Assembly (NCBI GenBank): GCA_021234155.1
Contig: JAJEKV010000234.1
Coordinates: 246,001 to 310,000, forward strand
From: Isoetes taiwanensis
Lineage: Eukaryota > Streptophyta > Lycopodiopsida > Isoetales > Isoetaceae
Direction of reading: 5' to 3'
DNA: 64,000 nucleotides
Shown: positions 1-12,399 of the stretch, piece after piece
Layout: every line of letters begins with the position of its first letter
Position numbering within the stretch: the first letter of the stretch is position 1
Made by a program: the position numbers and the translations under genes
Notes under the pieces: model-generated
Seen by the model: only the letters and a program-made list of their open reading frames with translations
Told to the model about the DNA's origin: nothing
Databases searched by the model: none

Positions 1-2190
1 ACCCACAAAAGGTGTTCGCTGCCATAAAGTAGCAGCGGTATAGCCACATATAACCAAGCTTGTTATATAGACGTTGAATGTGATTTAGAAACGTGTTTAA
101 ATACACACACGTAAGCATTAAAAGAAGACTTATTGTCTTCTGCATTAGATCGTTGGTGATGAAGAAGCCAATCGGTAGAGAGGAATAGTAAAGAGGAATA
201 TATGCAGTAAAGCTTTTGCAAGTTATGTGCCTCCAACGGGCTTCTTGTTGTTGGTTAAAAAAAAAAAGGTTATACTTTTTTGAAAAATGGTGTTAATAAG
301 TGATAACATGTTTTAAAAAATGACGGTGTCAACATCTGAGATAGTACATCAATGCCTGGGTTAGCTAGATATCACTTAGTTATTTTGAGCAGAGATTAAA
401 GTGCCACACTCTAGGTCTCGCACCTTGATAGCTTTTAAATGTTGCATGTTGCATGCCAAAAATCTTAAAAGAAGGCGATCGATTATAGGAACAATTATTC
501 AAAGGGTTTGATTGATTAGCACAAAAACGTTCAAGAAATATCTAATATTTTTCTAATCGGACATATTTGTAATACTCTTAGAGGGCACATCGCCTTCTGC
601 GTGAAGCATACCATCAAAACAGGGCATCCTGTCATTCAAAGTCAGTGTTCTAATCTGTGGTTTTAGGCTCTTGCTTTCAATCGTGCTCTGTTTTCGGGAG
701 TAGGAGGAACACAATAATGATCTTTCTATTTTTTGGCTAGAGAATAGAATCCACTGGCTTAGCTCTCCATAGCTTTCAATTCCCAAAGCAAAAGCAGCAG
801 CATGTTGCTGGATAGCTGGCTATGGCAGTGCCAACATATATACTGAAGGAAAAAAAAAAGAATGAAACACTTATTAAGAATGAATGCTTGGGCGCCTAAG
901 CTGCCTCTGCAAAAATTGCTTCTGCAAAAATCGTAACAGAAAAGGCCAGGATGTCTGCCGCCTTACCAACTTCTAACAAATTAAATGGTTCTGATGATAC
1001 GTGGCATCTATATAGTGAAAAAGATTGCGGCGGAGAAAAAATAGAAGTGCAGAACAAAAGAAAAAAAAGAAAAATGGGAGACTCGATTATATATATCGCG
1101 GCAGCCAAGGCCGCCACGAACATTTCTCTTTTTCTAATGGGATCATAGTTGAGCAGATAATCCCACCCTACATCAAAAGTCGTGGATGTATTCTTCTGAC
1201 CCTACATCAAAAGTCACAGGTGTATTCTGAAGATGAATCAGAGGTGTAATAGATATCTCTTAATTTGTGCTAGACATAGTTCTTGGATGCGAAATTGTTG
1301 AATAGGATATTTCTTGAACGACTTATTTTAGAACAAAAAAAGGATGGGGATCACTTAATAATGCTATATAGCCTCCTCACATGACATGCTCCCATTTATA
1401 AGAGTGTTGCAAGGTCTAAAACCTCCAAAAGGGGGATGGCAACCAAAGGCAAAGCCAAAAGTTCAATTAGCAAGAGCAAAATCAAATATCTCTCGATGCA
1501 TATGCCCTTTTTTTTCTGAGCTCTAGAAAAATCTGATAGATTTGTTTCTGGTAAATATTGATGGGCCCATGTGCCCAGCTTATATGTGTTCCAACCTCGT
1601 GCTCTGGATAGATGATTGTCCTTGTGCTCTAGATAGGAAATTGTAAACCGTGGATCTAGCGGGAGATCGATGGTCACAATAGGCGGAGGTAATGAAGTGG
1701 ATTATTAACATGAACAACTTGTAACGGACGTGGATTTCCTCTGTAATAGACAACAAACACAAACAAATACAGAGGAAAGCATCTATAGAGACTGCCACGG
1801 AAACATAAAACCACGCCATCCTTCATAGATTATGATTAGCAATTAGTTCGGTGGGTTCTTCTCAATTGATCGAAAAAATCTTTCTCCGAGTTGTTCTATA
1901 TCTATGAAGATGATGGTTTCTTATTCTTGAGTAGCTGGAGACCATAAGGCTTCTGTTAGTTATGGGCAGAACATTTATCTTTGCTTTTGAAAGACAATTG
2001 CAGCTCTCTGATTTGTCATATATATAGTCAAGAATTATAAGATTTTTAAGAGTATTTGTTTTAAACCTGAGCGTGAGCTGCGTCTAACAAACCAGGAGGC
2101 ACACAGAGTAAACCCACCTCCATTCCCCATCATTGATATAGATCGATTTCGTTCTGGAGATCGAATGCAAAGGGGGATCTGTTCCAATTG
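1..2190. other. No gene recognised; AT-rich intergenic DNA
   Basis: Only short open frames without recognisable motifs occur here. There are scattered A and T runs and a duplicated phrase around 1165-1220 (catcaaaagtc twice). No terminal repeats or conserved protein fragments could be made out. Confidence 0.5.
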
Positions 2191-2192
2191 CT

Positions 2193-2616
2193 ATGTCAGA
2201 TCCAAAACATGCTTCCATTTTTTGGAGCAGCATGGTTTTTGAAGCTCTGACTACGCCGGAAGGTGTCATTCTATTTGCAAAAGGGTTTGTATCAAAACGG
2301 GGCAATATTGCCGATCCCAAATTTCTGAAATGCATCTTCGGTGGGCGGATTGAAACCCAATTGATCGCTGCAGCACAGGAGGTTTTCCGATGCAACCATC
2401 CGGCCGAAAATCAGAGAAAAATGCTTGCCGGTAAGATAATTTCCTTGATTTCGCATGGAAAAATCATGCCCTCTGTTGCGCACTATGATGAATTGGCAAA
2501 ATCCGCCATACCCACAAACAGATTTAGTCTGTGGAGCCTGTTCAATAAAGGGGAGGAAGAATCGAAGAAATATTTCCTCTGCGCCTGCACGATGATGTTC
2601 AGAATATGGATGTTTC
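2193..2616 (+). CDS. Hypothetical protein, 5' part, interrupted by a MITE
   Basis: The frame opens with ATG at 2193 and runs about 140 codons of ordinary mixed composition before entering a MITE at 2617. Nothing in the protein is recognised. Beyond the MITE, a frame at about 3100-3229 (containing DDGFPHILIIDLQRQ) also looks protein-like. It is one reading frame away from the 5' part, so the pre-insertion gene would need either an indel near 2560-2590 or an intron. Sequence shows an open frame plus a clean insertion; gene status is inferred. Alternatively this is an old retroelement fragment. Confidence 0.35.
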
Positions 2617-3090
2617 GGACCGCCGTATTTAGAGTCCGGGATGTGGTATTTCCGGACTTTTTTGTGGTATTTCCGGCCACCTGTTATCAGCCACTGTTAT
2701 CAGCCACTGTAACTTCACAGTTTCAAGCCCAGAATCAACTGTTTTGGGGCATTTTTGGATCAATCCGGCTCTATCTGGGCTCAAATCGCTTCCTCTCTTC
2801 ATCAAACTAACGTTAAAGAGGCAGACAAAGTGATTAGAAGGGCTTTTGAAGCAGTTCAAGCCGTTCACAGAGCTGCACGAACGATCCGACCAAAGATTTC
2901 AGCTCCACCGCGCAGTTTCGCGCTTGGTTTTTGGCCAGAAATACCATTTTTTGGCCGGAAATACCCCCCTTTTTGGCTGGAAATACCACCTTTTTTGGCC
3001 GGATATACCACCTGGCTGATAACGGATGTCCAGAAATACCACCAAGAAAGTTCGGAAATACCACATCCCGGACTCTAAATACGGACGTCC
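2617..3090. mobile_element. Mutator-like MITE with 9-bp target duplication
   Basis: The element is 474 bp with terminal inverted repeats of about 80 bp. The left end begins GGACCGCCGTATTTAGAG; the right end is the complement of GGACGTCCGTATTTAGAG. It is flanked by perfect direct 9-bp copies of ggatgtttc at 2608-2616 and 3091-3099, the duplication length typical of Mutator-like elements. The interior has no transposase; it repeats a phrase resembling tggccggaaatacc several times on both strands. It interrupts an open frame and must be younger than that frame. Confidence 0.85.
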
Positions 3091-3232
3091 GGATGTTTCC
3101 TGGAAAATAGTGATTATTTTTATTTGCATCAGTGATGACGGATTTCCCCACATCCTCATCATCGACCTTCAAAGGCAAACGTGGGATCAAATAGTGCTGC
3201 TGCAAGGCAGAAGAACCAAGAAATTTTTTTGA

Positions 3233-6200
3233 AGGAAAAAAAAAGACGAAAATTTGGTAATGAAAATTTGATAAAGGAAGTGTGGGAGAAAATGTAGAAA
3301 TATGGAAAAATGGAATATATGTGGAAGATAAAAAGAGGGTGCACCACTTTATTCAAGAAGGTAATACAAAACAATGCTTCAAGACATCTTGCATGGGGAA
3401 AGAGGTCTCTGACACCATCTTCCCAGGGCTGCCACTACCCTTGCTCCATGTGAGATTCTAGAGCCCAAGAGGAGGAGAACAAGTCCCATCAAGATATTTA
3501 TAACTTTTTTGATAAATCTTGGCCATCCACTTGGCATGATCTTGGCACTCCTTTTTTACACCTCATCAATCCTTTGTTTTTTTGTCTTCTTCTTCTCCAT
3601 AACCAAATTTGTCTTTTTGTTTAACAACTAACACAACTTAATATGGGCCCTTGGATTCTAACAATAAGCACAAATGAATCTGGACCCTTGATCTTCACCT
3701 CCCCTTCCAATGGTTCTCTTTCTTTTCTCTTTTTTTATGTTGACCGGGCGCCAAAAACCCGGTCAACAATCAGCATAATCCTTTTATGTTGCCCCATGAA
3801 ATAGCAAACCTGCAAGATTTAGCAAGATTTCTGCCTGCTTATTATCATGGGACAAATGATTGCTTCAAATCCTTCCACTAAATAAATAAAGTAAAACTAA
3901 ATCAAGTAGGAATAAACCTCTACCTTTAAACCTTGTTTGCAGATCAACACCTAAATGAGTACAATACTTGCAGAAGAGAGCAAAAAAGGGAGACAAACCT
4001 ATAAGGATTTGGTATCGAATCATGCTTCCAGCTCCAAAAATGCAATTCTCTAGATTCTTTGGATTTTACATTTACACAGTGGCATGCAGTATTACTTGGA
4101 AAAAAGATAAACCAAACTGGAGGAGCTGGCTGCCATAGCCAAAGCAAAGATCAGTTTAAGATGAGGAATCCTTTGAAGGCAATTTCTGGATTTCTACTTC
4201 CATCTATCTCGTGTCCAGAAGTAGAGGCTATGTTCCCACATGCATTTCTACCAAAAGGGCCATGCTGGGCGGCAAAGCTCTTCTAATTTGCAAGCCATAG
4301 CCAGGCCACAACCAACAAGGCCACAACCAACAGACTAAACTGCACCACCATACGATAGATGTAAGCTCAGATCCCCATAATAGCTGCTTCAAGAACCACC
4401 AGAATTTTAAGCCTTGTGACATAAAAACAGAAATGGCTCATAATCATATCCTGCATACTATGGATCATAAAAAGAATCTATTTGCAACAGACTTGACGAT
4501 GCGCTTTCGTTTACAGACTGGGCATTCTAGCTTGGCATGTCTGCCCTTATCCTTCCCTGCATGGTCAGCAAGTCTGGATTTCCCACCCCCCTAGTTTGTT
4601 GTTGCTGCATCAAATTTATATTTCGATCATTACCACCTAAGAAAAAACCACAATGTCTCAAAATAAAACTCAAACATTCTCGAATAATCATATTCCAGAT
4701 TTTGGTCCTAGCCACTATAGGAAAGGTGCAGACGTATTCTTCTGAGCTTAATTTATAGTAAGTACTTACATGAAATTGCCCATGCACAGATGTGGAAATT
4801 CGGTGCCCTTCCTAAATCCAAAGTACCCACACAACAACACTTGGTCAGACTGGGTTGGATATCAGTCTGGGACAGACGTAAGATTGTGTAAGTTTGCAGA
4901 CGAATAACTGCAAGAGTAAGAAAACACAGATTTGTTGTATGAAAGCCTCACAAAAGCTATTAGAGTTATTTCTGGACACTTACTAAATTCTATCGTGGCC
5001 TATTCCTGGATCAAACTTCGCATTAAACCAGAACAATCATTGGCATAAAAGCTCTTCAAATGAGAGAATGCCAGAATTTCTAGGCTGCTACAGGGTCCAT
5101 GGCAGGCGGCTCTTACCCTATCGGATATTTGGGAAAAGGCTGAGAAGGGCGGTTGTGGCAAGGCTCTTCAGGAACTTCACCGTAAAATATTTCGAGGGAT
5201 GTCAGCCGTTGAAAAACCCAGCCTCGCTGAAACCACAACGGCATGGTTGCATGGATATACTCAGGGATCATACCATAGCATCCGCCATAGCCACCACAAT
5301 TTTCTTCTAGCTACCAAGGACATCCAGCAAACTCTCGCTCCTGTTGAGAAACCCTAAAAAAAGGTAACTTATCTAAGCCGTCCGATTTGGTCGAACGATT
5401 TAAACCGTCCAATTTAGGGCGTGGTCCATTAATATAAGATATAAGATATAAGATGGGCCATGTATCATTCTTATTTGGGGATTCAGCATTTCATTCGCTA
5501 CGACAATAACAGCGAAGATAATCTAGAAGAACATACCCAAATTCTTCAACAAATTAATATCAACAGATTTCCTTAATCCTAGACAAAAACCCAGGAGGAC
5601 GGATTTTTGCATTGTGCTCTAAAATCATCCAAAATATGCTCTTGGATGGCTTATATCGATGTGGATGAATTTATCTACCCTGCTGCTTAGATCAAACGAG
5701 GAAATTTAGAATCTGGCCCTATTCTGCACAATTTGATCGAAGAAATTTGCAGCATTAAGTCAGTTCTGGATTTTGATCGATTCAGATACAATTGTTGTGG
5801 ATTGCAGCCAGAGCTGACTGCACATGCCTGACACTGGCTAAAAAAGCTATCCAGTGAAAAGCTATTTGTATGTCTATCTTTTCTAAATAAACTATGTATA
5901 GAGTTGAAATCATTTGATAACAATACGCCAGGTCTTTGAATTAGATCTTTGAATTTTGCAACTAATTTCTACATCTCAGTAAACTTATACAATTGTTGAC
6001 AGTAAAAAAAAAGAACTATCGAATTGCCCCAATACCGAAAATAGGATGCATATAAAGTGCTTTTCTGTATGATCAGCTGCCAGCGAGATTGAAAACGTGT
6101 TCCAAGATGTAAAACTTAATATATTCTGCAATATGAAGATCCGGTTACATCTCATCAATTGTACCGCATTCCTGACGCTCCAGCTCTCGTTTCCATCACC

Positions 6201-6690
6201 ACCTCCATATTTTCTCTTCCCGCCATCTCCTTCTGAAATAAGCTCTATTTGTAAAAGCTTATCATAAGTACTTCGGTATGTATCGCGAGTTCATGACTGT
6301 AATTATTTTCATCTCACACAATATAATGATAAATGTTACTTACAATTGAAATACTATACTTATATGTCAACATCTACGTAAGCATAGCGACCAAACTGTC
6401 CACTCATTCTAAAATCCAATAAGTTCACTTCTCAGATGTAGCTCTTCATGCATGAATTTTTAATTGGTGTTATTGGATTCACTACATACTTAAAATACTA
6501 GGCGGGAATGTCAATCTCCAAATAAAGCACATTGACATCAATTTCAAATATTCGTGTAGTAATCAAACTGCCCATGAAAACATCCACCTATTCTAAAATT
6601 CAATAACTTTGCCGCTTGCATTTAGGTTCTCATGCATGAATGTTTAATTACATGTAAAATCTTACATAGAAATTTTGAAAGTCTAGACCA
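3233..6690. other. Unassigned non-coding stretch
   Basis: No conserved protein, LTR or terminal repeat was found in these 3.4 kb. Small local features are a short duplication of ggccacaacca near 4305-4330, a tandem gatataa motif near 5440 and a perfect hairpin listed separately. The AT-rich composition resembles decayed repeat DNA. Confidence 0.45.
3739..3767. repeat. Perfect 10-bp inverted repeat (hairpin)
   Basis: GTTGACCGGG is followed nine bases later by its exact complement CCCGGTCAAC. No CTRR end follows, so it is not an obvious Helitron 3' hairpin. Function unknown. Confidence 0.6.
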
Positions 6691-6699
6691 CGCATCGAA

Positions 6700-7330
6700 T
6701 ATATTCGATACAAAAACGAATCGTGCAAATGACGACAAAAAAGGGGGCACATGCAAGGTAACTGTAGGTGCTACATCCTATTCTTCTTTATGTTTATCAT
6801 TATCTATTTATTACTTAATCTTGCTTCTCCATCTATATTTCGAAGGTGTTTCTTGATCCTTGCTTACTTAGTAGCCAACAATGCACTCATCGCACACCTT
6901 ATTGCATAGGAAATCCAAAAGCCCAAAGCACCCGTTGAATGTAATGGACATGAAAATGGATCAAGACGAACAACAAATCATGACGAAAAAATGAGACCAT
7001 CCAAGGTGAAGTGCAAATGCCACATTCTATTGTTCGTTATGTTTGCAACCCTTTAATTATGATTCTTTCTTCCTTTACTAAGTTTTCAAGGTCCTTCTTA
7101 AATATATCCAAATAGACATCTATCCAACAATGCACTCACCACATGTTAAGTTTGACGTAGGCAATACGAAACTCCAAGATACCTCTTAGACATAATTCAT
7201 CTAAAAACAGATGAGGATTGACAACGAATCATCATCCAAGCTAATTATTCGATGTTCTTTCTTTACTTAAGTTTCTAGGCTCCTTCTCAATCCCTACTCA
7301 CCTAGCCCTGTAGACTCGTTTCATATCTTA
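6700..7330. repeat. Degenerate tandem repeat, period about 249 bp
   Basis: The phrase caacaatgcactca recurs at 6876 and 7125, and the block before it (ctattcttctttatgttt against ctattgttcgttatgttt) recurs with the same offset. A third, more decayed unit follows near 7230. The repeat lies directly upstream of the Helitron helicase fragment and could belong to the same element. Confidence 0.55.
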
Positions 7331-7489
7331 TCTCCATGTTGTCCAATTTATACTAACATTAGACATAATCAAACCTTATTGAATATCTATTTCAAGACAA
7401 CTTCTAGTTTTCCATCTTATGTTCATGCTGCCCACTTTATTTATCTGCTTATTCTAATTTTGCATCTTATATTTGCGCTATTGATCCCA

Positions 7490-7768
7490 TCTCCCGAGTC
7501 GTTCTTTACTCAACCAGATGACCGACCATGGACTATTCACAGAGGACGACTTTCATTCCGACCAGTCTATTCTACAATATTCAATAGATGTTTAGAACTT
7601 ACACTCGACAAAATAGTCCTTGACCTACGAACTAAAGTTTTCGCACATGGCCAATTGTACACAGCCCTCACTCATATACGAAGGAAAGAAGATGTAATAA
7701 TTCTCTTGGATCCAAACAACATAGCACAAACTACAACAAACGTCGTCTACAAAGAACTCTTATCATAA
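7490..7768 (+). pseudogene. Helitron helicase (PIF1-like) C-terminal fragment
   Basis: The last 90 or so residues match the C-terminal signature of PIF1-type helicases of plant Helitron Rep/Hel proteins: LTLDKIVLDLRTKVFAHGQ, then LYTALTHIRRKEDVIILL, then TTNVVYKELL before the stop. In intact proteins the first block reads QGQTLD and the second SRVR; here QGQ has become CLE. No Rep (HUH) domain or upstream helicase motif is present, and the first 45 codons of the open frame look unrelated. This is a truncated relic of a rolling-circle element. I saw no convincing hairpin-CTRR terminus nearby. Confidence 0.8.
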
Positions 7769-7995
7769 ATCACAAAAACATTCGAAAGAAGGAGGATAGT
7801 CGCTCGTGATAATGGCGCTTAGGGCTGCCGGTGGTTTTCCTTGTAACTTGAGCATCCAGACTCCGTTTTTTATGATTTTTAGTTCGTTGGAAAGCTTGTC
7901 CCGAGAGCTGTCCGTCAACATCAATTTTGTTAGGGTTTGCTGTCAGGTTTGGGGTCGGATTTAGGTCTGTTCCATTTCGGCCAAGTATAGTAGGG

Positions 7996-9592
7996 ATGGG
8001 GAAGACAGATATTGCTCCAGCATCCAAGGCGGCAGCAAAACTACGTGAGTCTACCACCAGTTTGGTGATACGTGATTCCCCAGTTGCTGCGCAAAAAGAG
8101 ATAAATAATTCAGTTGGAAGCTCTTTGCCTTCGGTGGTGGCTACTCCAGTGGTTCTTGAAGAAAGGGATTTTCCTCCCTTGCAAGGCGATGCGAATAAGG
8201 GAGTGGAAGTTCATGGGAATTTGCATCAAACATGTACAGATTCCAGTCCTAATGTAGATTCTCAGCCTCAGACAAATGATAGTGCTTGGAAGTCATCTGA
8301 TTCTGTTACAAAAGTTTCATATCAAAGATTTAGTGATTGGCTTTGTAAGGATATATCTAATGCATCTAGGAAGGCAAGGGTAGCAGCTGCTTTATAGGTA
8401 TTGTCTGAAGGGAGTAAGGAGGAGTTGTTGGCAATCTTGGACACACTGAAAGCCCGACAGATTCAGCTTCAACAACAGTTGCCTCCAGATGACATATTTT
8501 ACCAGTCTGATTGTCAGAGTGTGGTACAAGCTTCTGGTATTCCTGTGGTTGAGGTGGACCATCAAGCTCATATTAAGTGTGCTGAGAACTTATCTTCCTG
8601 TGCAGTTCTTGGGTATTTTACTGGTAGCTATTTAGATTTTTCTCGGTTCCGTGTTTGGTTATCTCGACTTTTGAGACGCCTTCAACTTCCCCCTTTTCAG
8701 TCCATCAAGTTGTTGGCAAAAAACTTTGTTCTTATTATGTTTAAAAGCAGTGATGCAGTGGACTCTTTGGTATCAAGAGGGATTGATCCACTTGGTGGAG
8801 AATATATGATGTATACCAGTATTATTCTCCTGGCTTCACACCAGATATGGTTCGTGCATTAAAGATGCCTTGCTGGTTCTCGATACCTAATCTTCCTCCT
8901 GATCTAATGGCTCATCAATTTCTAGTGGCAATTGCAACGGGACTTGGGGTTCATATCTCACACTCCATCATGAATGGTCCAAGAATTTGTGTTTCTATGC
9001 CAGTGGACTCGCCTTTACCAAATTGTATAGTTGTGAAGAGCGGGCCTTGGTATAAAAAGCTGGATCTTAAGCTTCTGAATGGTCCAGAATTAGCCCGTTG
9101 TTTCCTGATAAGGAGGCTTTTGTTAGCTTTCGTCGTGGTACTCGTGCGTCTCAGGCATCTATTCAACATTCTTCTCAAGTTCAAGCTCCTATTGTTATTT
9201 CTTCATCCATTCATGATCAACATTTGCCAGTTGCTTTGCATTCCTCGGCTATGGAAGATGCTCTAGATACAGTTCCGGTGGTGTCATCCTTAGCACCATC
9301 AGCTGCAGCTATAGTTCCTACTACTCTCCACGTTGTTGCTTCTGCCTCTCATGCTTCTGAGGTTGTTATGGCCGATGGTCCTAATCTTCAGTGCGCTAAA
9401 GAGTCATGGCAACAGGTCAATTGGAAGAAGGCAGCGAGGAAGAAGTCTGTGATATCATCTCATGAGGCTATCATGCCTCGCACCATTCAATGGCATGAGA
9501 ATTTGATGTCTGTTGATGATCATCTCGATGACGCAGAACATGATGACTGTGATGAGGCTATTAAACGCCTCAAAATGGCACAAGGATTATGA
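7996..9592 (+). pseudogene. Plant LINE ORF1 (DUF4283-type nucleic-acid-binding protein)
   Basis: The frame starts with ATG at 7996, meets an in-frame TAG at 8395, and continues through a DUF4283-like region (LAKNFVLIMFKSSDAVDSL, then MPCWFSIPNLPPDLMAHQF) typical of ORF1 proteins of plant L1-type LINEs. Two frame shifts, near 8830-8860 and near 9100, lead into a tail ending at 9592 (EAIKRLKMAQGL). A 3' UTR of about 110 bp and an A-tract at 9714-9724 follow, so there is no ORF2. It may be a non-autonomous or 3'-deleted LINE, or an old retrocopy. ORF1 proteins of this kind bind element RNA. No matching target duplication was found. Confidence 0.8.
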
Positions 9593-9791
9593 TTATATTC
9601 TATGTATGGGTGGTTTTGCTTAGTGGACTAGTTCGTCCTCTAGGTTTTGAGTCTCATGTCACAGGTCTCTTGCATGTATCTTGATTTTCATTGATAATAA
9701 ATTGCCGTTCTTCAAAAAAAAAAAGGGGTATGCACCCAAAGAAAAAAAAAAAAACCCCTCCGTTACAATCCACGCCGATGATATCGCCAGA

Positions 9792-9880
9792 GCACCCATG
9801 GCCTAGAACATTGATGCTCTACCCATACCATGGGCACGACACTAACAGTCATACATAGGTTCAACTCCTAGGGGTGCCAG
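9792..9880 (+). repeat. tRNA-like segment, possible SINE head
   Basis: An A-box-like stretch (tggcctagaacattg) and a good B-box (ggttcaactcc, 9858-9868) are spaced as in a tRNA. gcaccc at 9792 can pair with gggtgc near 9872. The anticodon arm is poor, so a functional tRNA is unlikely; a tRNA-derived SINE head is the simpler reading. Confidence 0.3.
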
Positions 9881-10062
9881 AAGAAATGAACTCATACAAA
9901 CTCAAAAATTTCATACAAAAAATACATATTTACATCCCACTCTCAAAGTGCACAGATCGTTGGCTCCGCGAGCGTTAAATTCTTGTATAATATAAAATTG
10001 ATGAAGTTTATATTTAAGGGCAATGGCATCTTTGTAGTGCAATCTAATAACTCTGAATGTGT

Positions 10063-10063
10063 C

Positions 10064-10096
<33 letters not shown>
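10063..10096. repeat. Poly(T) tract
   Basis: An almost uninterrupted T run of about 34 bases. It could be the A-tail of a minus-strand retroelement, but no body could be assigned. Confidence 0.8.
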
Positions 10097-10101
<5 letters not shown>

Positions 10102-10569
10102 GTAATATTTCCGACATCAATGTGAGAATCTCCGGACTCAAACATGGCTAGAAGAAGGGGCTCTAGTGCAACAAAATATACCATGCACGAAACTACTAGA
10201 AAGAATTTGGCAAGGCATCTTCTTGCCATTTTGCAAACCCAATTTGAGTATTTAATCTGTCAGATATTTGCAAAATTTTGGACTTGTACCTACACTGAAT
10301 CAGGGCTAGAAGGCCGATTTGGTCTTCCCATCTCCATGGTAGCTGAAGCTTCTAAAACCTTCGACAATGCCTCCATTAGCCATGCCCTGGAATAGGAAAG
10401 TCCAAATATGAAGGAGATGCTGCTACAATAGCGTTTCTCCTTTACCAACTAAAGGAAAAAAAATGCTTACAAAATAGGGAACCCTGTTTTCAAAGTACTA
10501 AAGCATATAGTACTCTTAAAAATACCACATTAAAACAACATAAACCTCGAAAAATACCAAAATAGAAAC

Positions 10570-10594
10570 GGGTGAAAGCATGTTGTAGTGGAAC
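10570..10594 (+). repeat. Terminal sequence shared with the DDE transposon at 47.4 kb
   Basis: These 25 bases (GGGTGAAAGCATGTTGTAG and six more) are identical to the reverse complement of 47387-47411. In both places CACCACA/TGTGGTG motifs follow within 100 bp. The shared piece therefore looks like the edge of one transposon family, facing right here and left at 47.4 kb. Confidence 0.7.
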
Positions 10595-10757
10595 AAAAAC
10601 GTGCATTTTAGCACCACATTTTTGGGTGCTATGTGTGGTGGGAACTACCGAATTTGTAGTGGGAGAGGCAGTTATTTTTTTCAAATATACACATGATTAC
10701 TTATTCAAAATTTTGTCCTTTCAGTCTTATTCAGTCTTATTCAGCAATGTACACGAT

Positions 10758-10933
10758 CATTTTCCCTCAAAAACTCTGATCACGCTCCCTTAATCCGGCA
10801 AGACCATTTCTGATTCTGAATTTTCATTTTCCCTCAAAAACTCTGATCACGCTTTCTTAATCCGCCAAGACCATTTCTGATTCTGAATTTTCATTTTCCC
10901 TCAAAAACTTCGATCACGCTCCCTTAATCCCAA
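10758..10933. repeat. 67-bp tandem repeat, about 2.6 copies
   Basis: Units starting cattttccctcaaaaact begin at 10758, 10825 and 10892, with a few substitutions between them. The last copy runs into the next open frame. Confidence 0.85.
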
Positions 10934-11126
10934 GAAGGGTTTTTCGATTTACGGCAAGAAGATCGATCCACGAAATGGCTCGATCATCTGGGACTTGAAT
11001 GCCACGGGATACACCTACAAGGAAATGTACAGGCAAGAAAAGCATTACGCCACACAAGAAGAAATCGAGTACGTTTGGGGACCCGAAAGTATTAGGAAAA
11101 TCCACTTACGGTGGGTTGCATTCTAG
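10926..11126 (+). CDS. Unrecognised ORF fragment
   Basis: A 66-codon frame with protein-like composition (KKIDPRNGSIIWDLNATG, then EEIEYVWGPESIRKI) ends at TAG 11124-11126. It begins inside the 67-bp tandem repeat with no ATG, so it is an internal exon or a fragment. It lies about 350 bp inside the terminal 25-mer at 10570, hence probably within that transposon. No family recognised. Confidence 0.35.
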   Translation, partial: NPKKGFSIYGKKIDPRNGSIIWDLNATGYTYKEMYRQEKHYATQEEIEYVWGPESIRKIHLRWVAF

Positions 11127-11884
11127 ATTCGGGGATGTCCATGATTCTCTCGTTGTTTAGAATATTGTTTTGTTTCATCATGCGGGTTGAAGAATCGAGC
11201 AAGGAGAGGTATAATGAATATATGTGCCTTTACAAAAAAATCACAGGTGAGGGAAGTGTGCACGGGGAGGCATGGCCTCTGAGACTATGGTTGTTGCGTA
11301 TTACCTTCACACAAAAAGGAAAAGAAATAAAGCTGGTTGAGTTTCGGCCTTGATTAAGAGAAAAAAGGGTCCGAAGCCTCTCCTCCCAACGTAAGAGGAA
11401 GCATGCAAGCATTTCAAATAGTGAGGAGGCGAGCAACACGCCATGAGATGATGCTTCCTCTCTTGAAATGACTAGGCCACAATTCAAGCCTCCTCAAGTT
11501 TGTAAGAAGAATCTCTCGGGAAAATCAACTGAAAAAATAGGTACTTTTCAACCCTCTTCTTCCTACGGAACCACCATATGATGCAATTTAATATTGGAAC
11601 TGTTTTTTTCCAGCAAGCTTGAACAATCAGGTACACCACTTACTTCTTCATTTGGGTGTGTTGTAAGTTATGTGTAGGAAATTTGTCTTTGCTAGTTTTC
11701 GAGTTGTGGTGGATAATTTCAGTTCCACGATGAGTATGTAGCTCCAAATGTGTTACAGGACAGTCATATGGTGCCAATTATATGTTAATAATGTAGCATA
11801 TGTAATGTCACATATAGTACCAAACGTGGTACCTTATCTGAATAGTGAATTGGCTTCCATATATTTCTATATTTAGTGTCATAT

Positions 11885-12330
11885 ATGATGTTAGATTGTG
11901 AATGGTGGATTGTCTGCCATATGTGGTGCCAACTGCTGCGCTAAATATTGCACCACGCTATCTGCCACATATGGGGTGGTGGATGCCTGCCGGATGTGGT
12001 GCCTTCTTTGCATTGTGGTGCCACATGTGGTGTCTAATGTGGCACCACTATGGATCCACATTTTGCACCACATGTGGTGTCTTTGACGCCATTTGTGGTG
12101 CGAAGTAATGGATTGCCATATGTGGTGCCTTGGGTGCATTGTGGTGCCATAGGTGGTGTGTCATGTGGCACCAGTTTGGTGCCACATGCCATACCACATG
12201 TGGTGAATATGACGCCACCCTGGTGCCACATGCCACACCACATGTGGTGAATATGACGCCATTTGTGGTGCAAAGTTTGTCATGATGGAATTTGTGGTGT
12301 GTAAAGTAGTGCCTGTTGTGTCATGTGGTA
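11885..12330. repeat. TGTGGTG-rich degenerate minisatellite
   Basis: Dozens of TGTGGTG/CACCACA cores, many inside the palindrome CACATGTG, are separated by variable 8-25-bp linkers such as gaatatgacgccatt. Open frames on both strands here are by-products of the repeat. Comparable arrays occur at 16.3, 22.4, 23.5 and 45.8-46.3 kb. Confidence 0.85.
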
Positions 12331-12399
12331 CTAACCTTGGATTACTTTCCGGTTGAATTCAACAGGACTTTGGGAGAATGTATCAACTCTACAAGATCA

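Noticed and set aside
3739-3767. Helitron 3' end hairpin
   Set aside because: A perfect hairpin exists, but no CTAG/CTRR follows within about 15 bases and no matching TC start was seen.
7379-7489. Hydrophobic N-terminal segment as signal or membrane part of the helicase ORF
   Set aside because: It precedes the point where helicase homology begins and is probably unrelated AT-rich sequence read by chance.
9792-9880. Functional tRNA gene
   Set aside because: A- and B-box-like sequences are present but the anticodon arm does not fold properly; kept only as a possible SINE head.
11891-12273. Six overlapping frames on both strands rich in His, Thr and Cys
   Set aside because: Artefacts of the TGTGGTG minisatellite.
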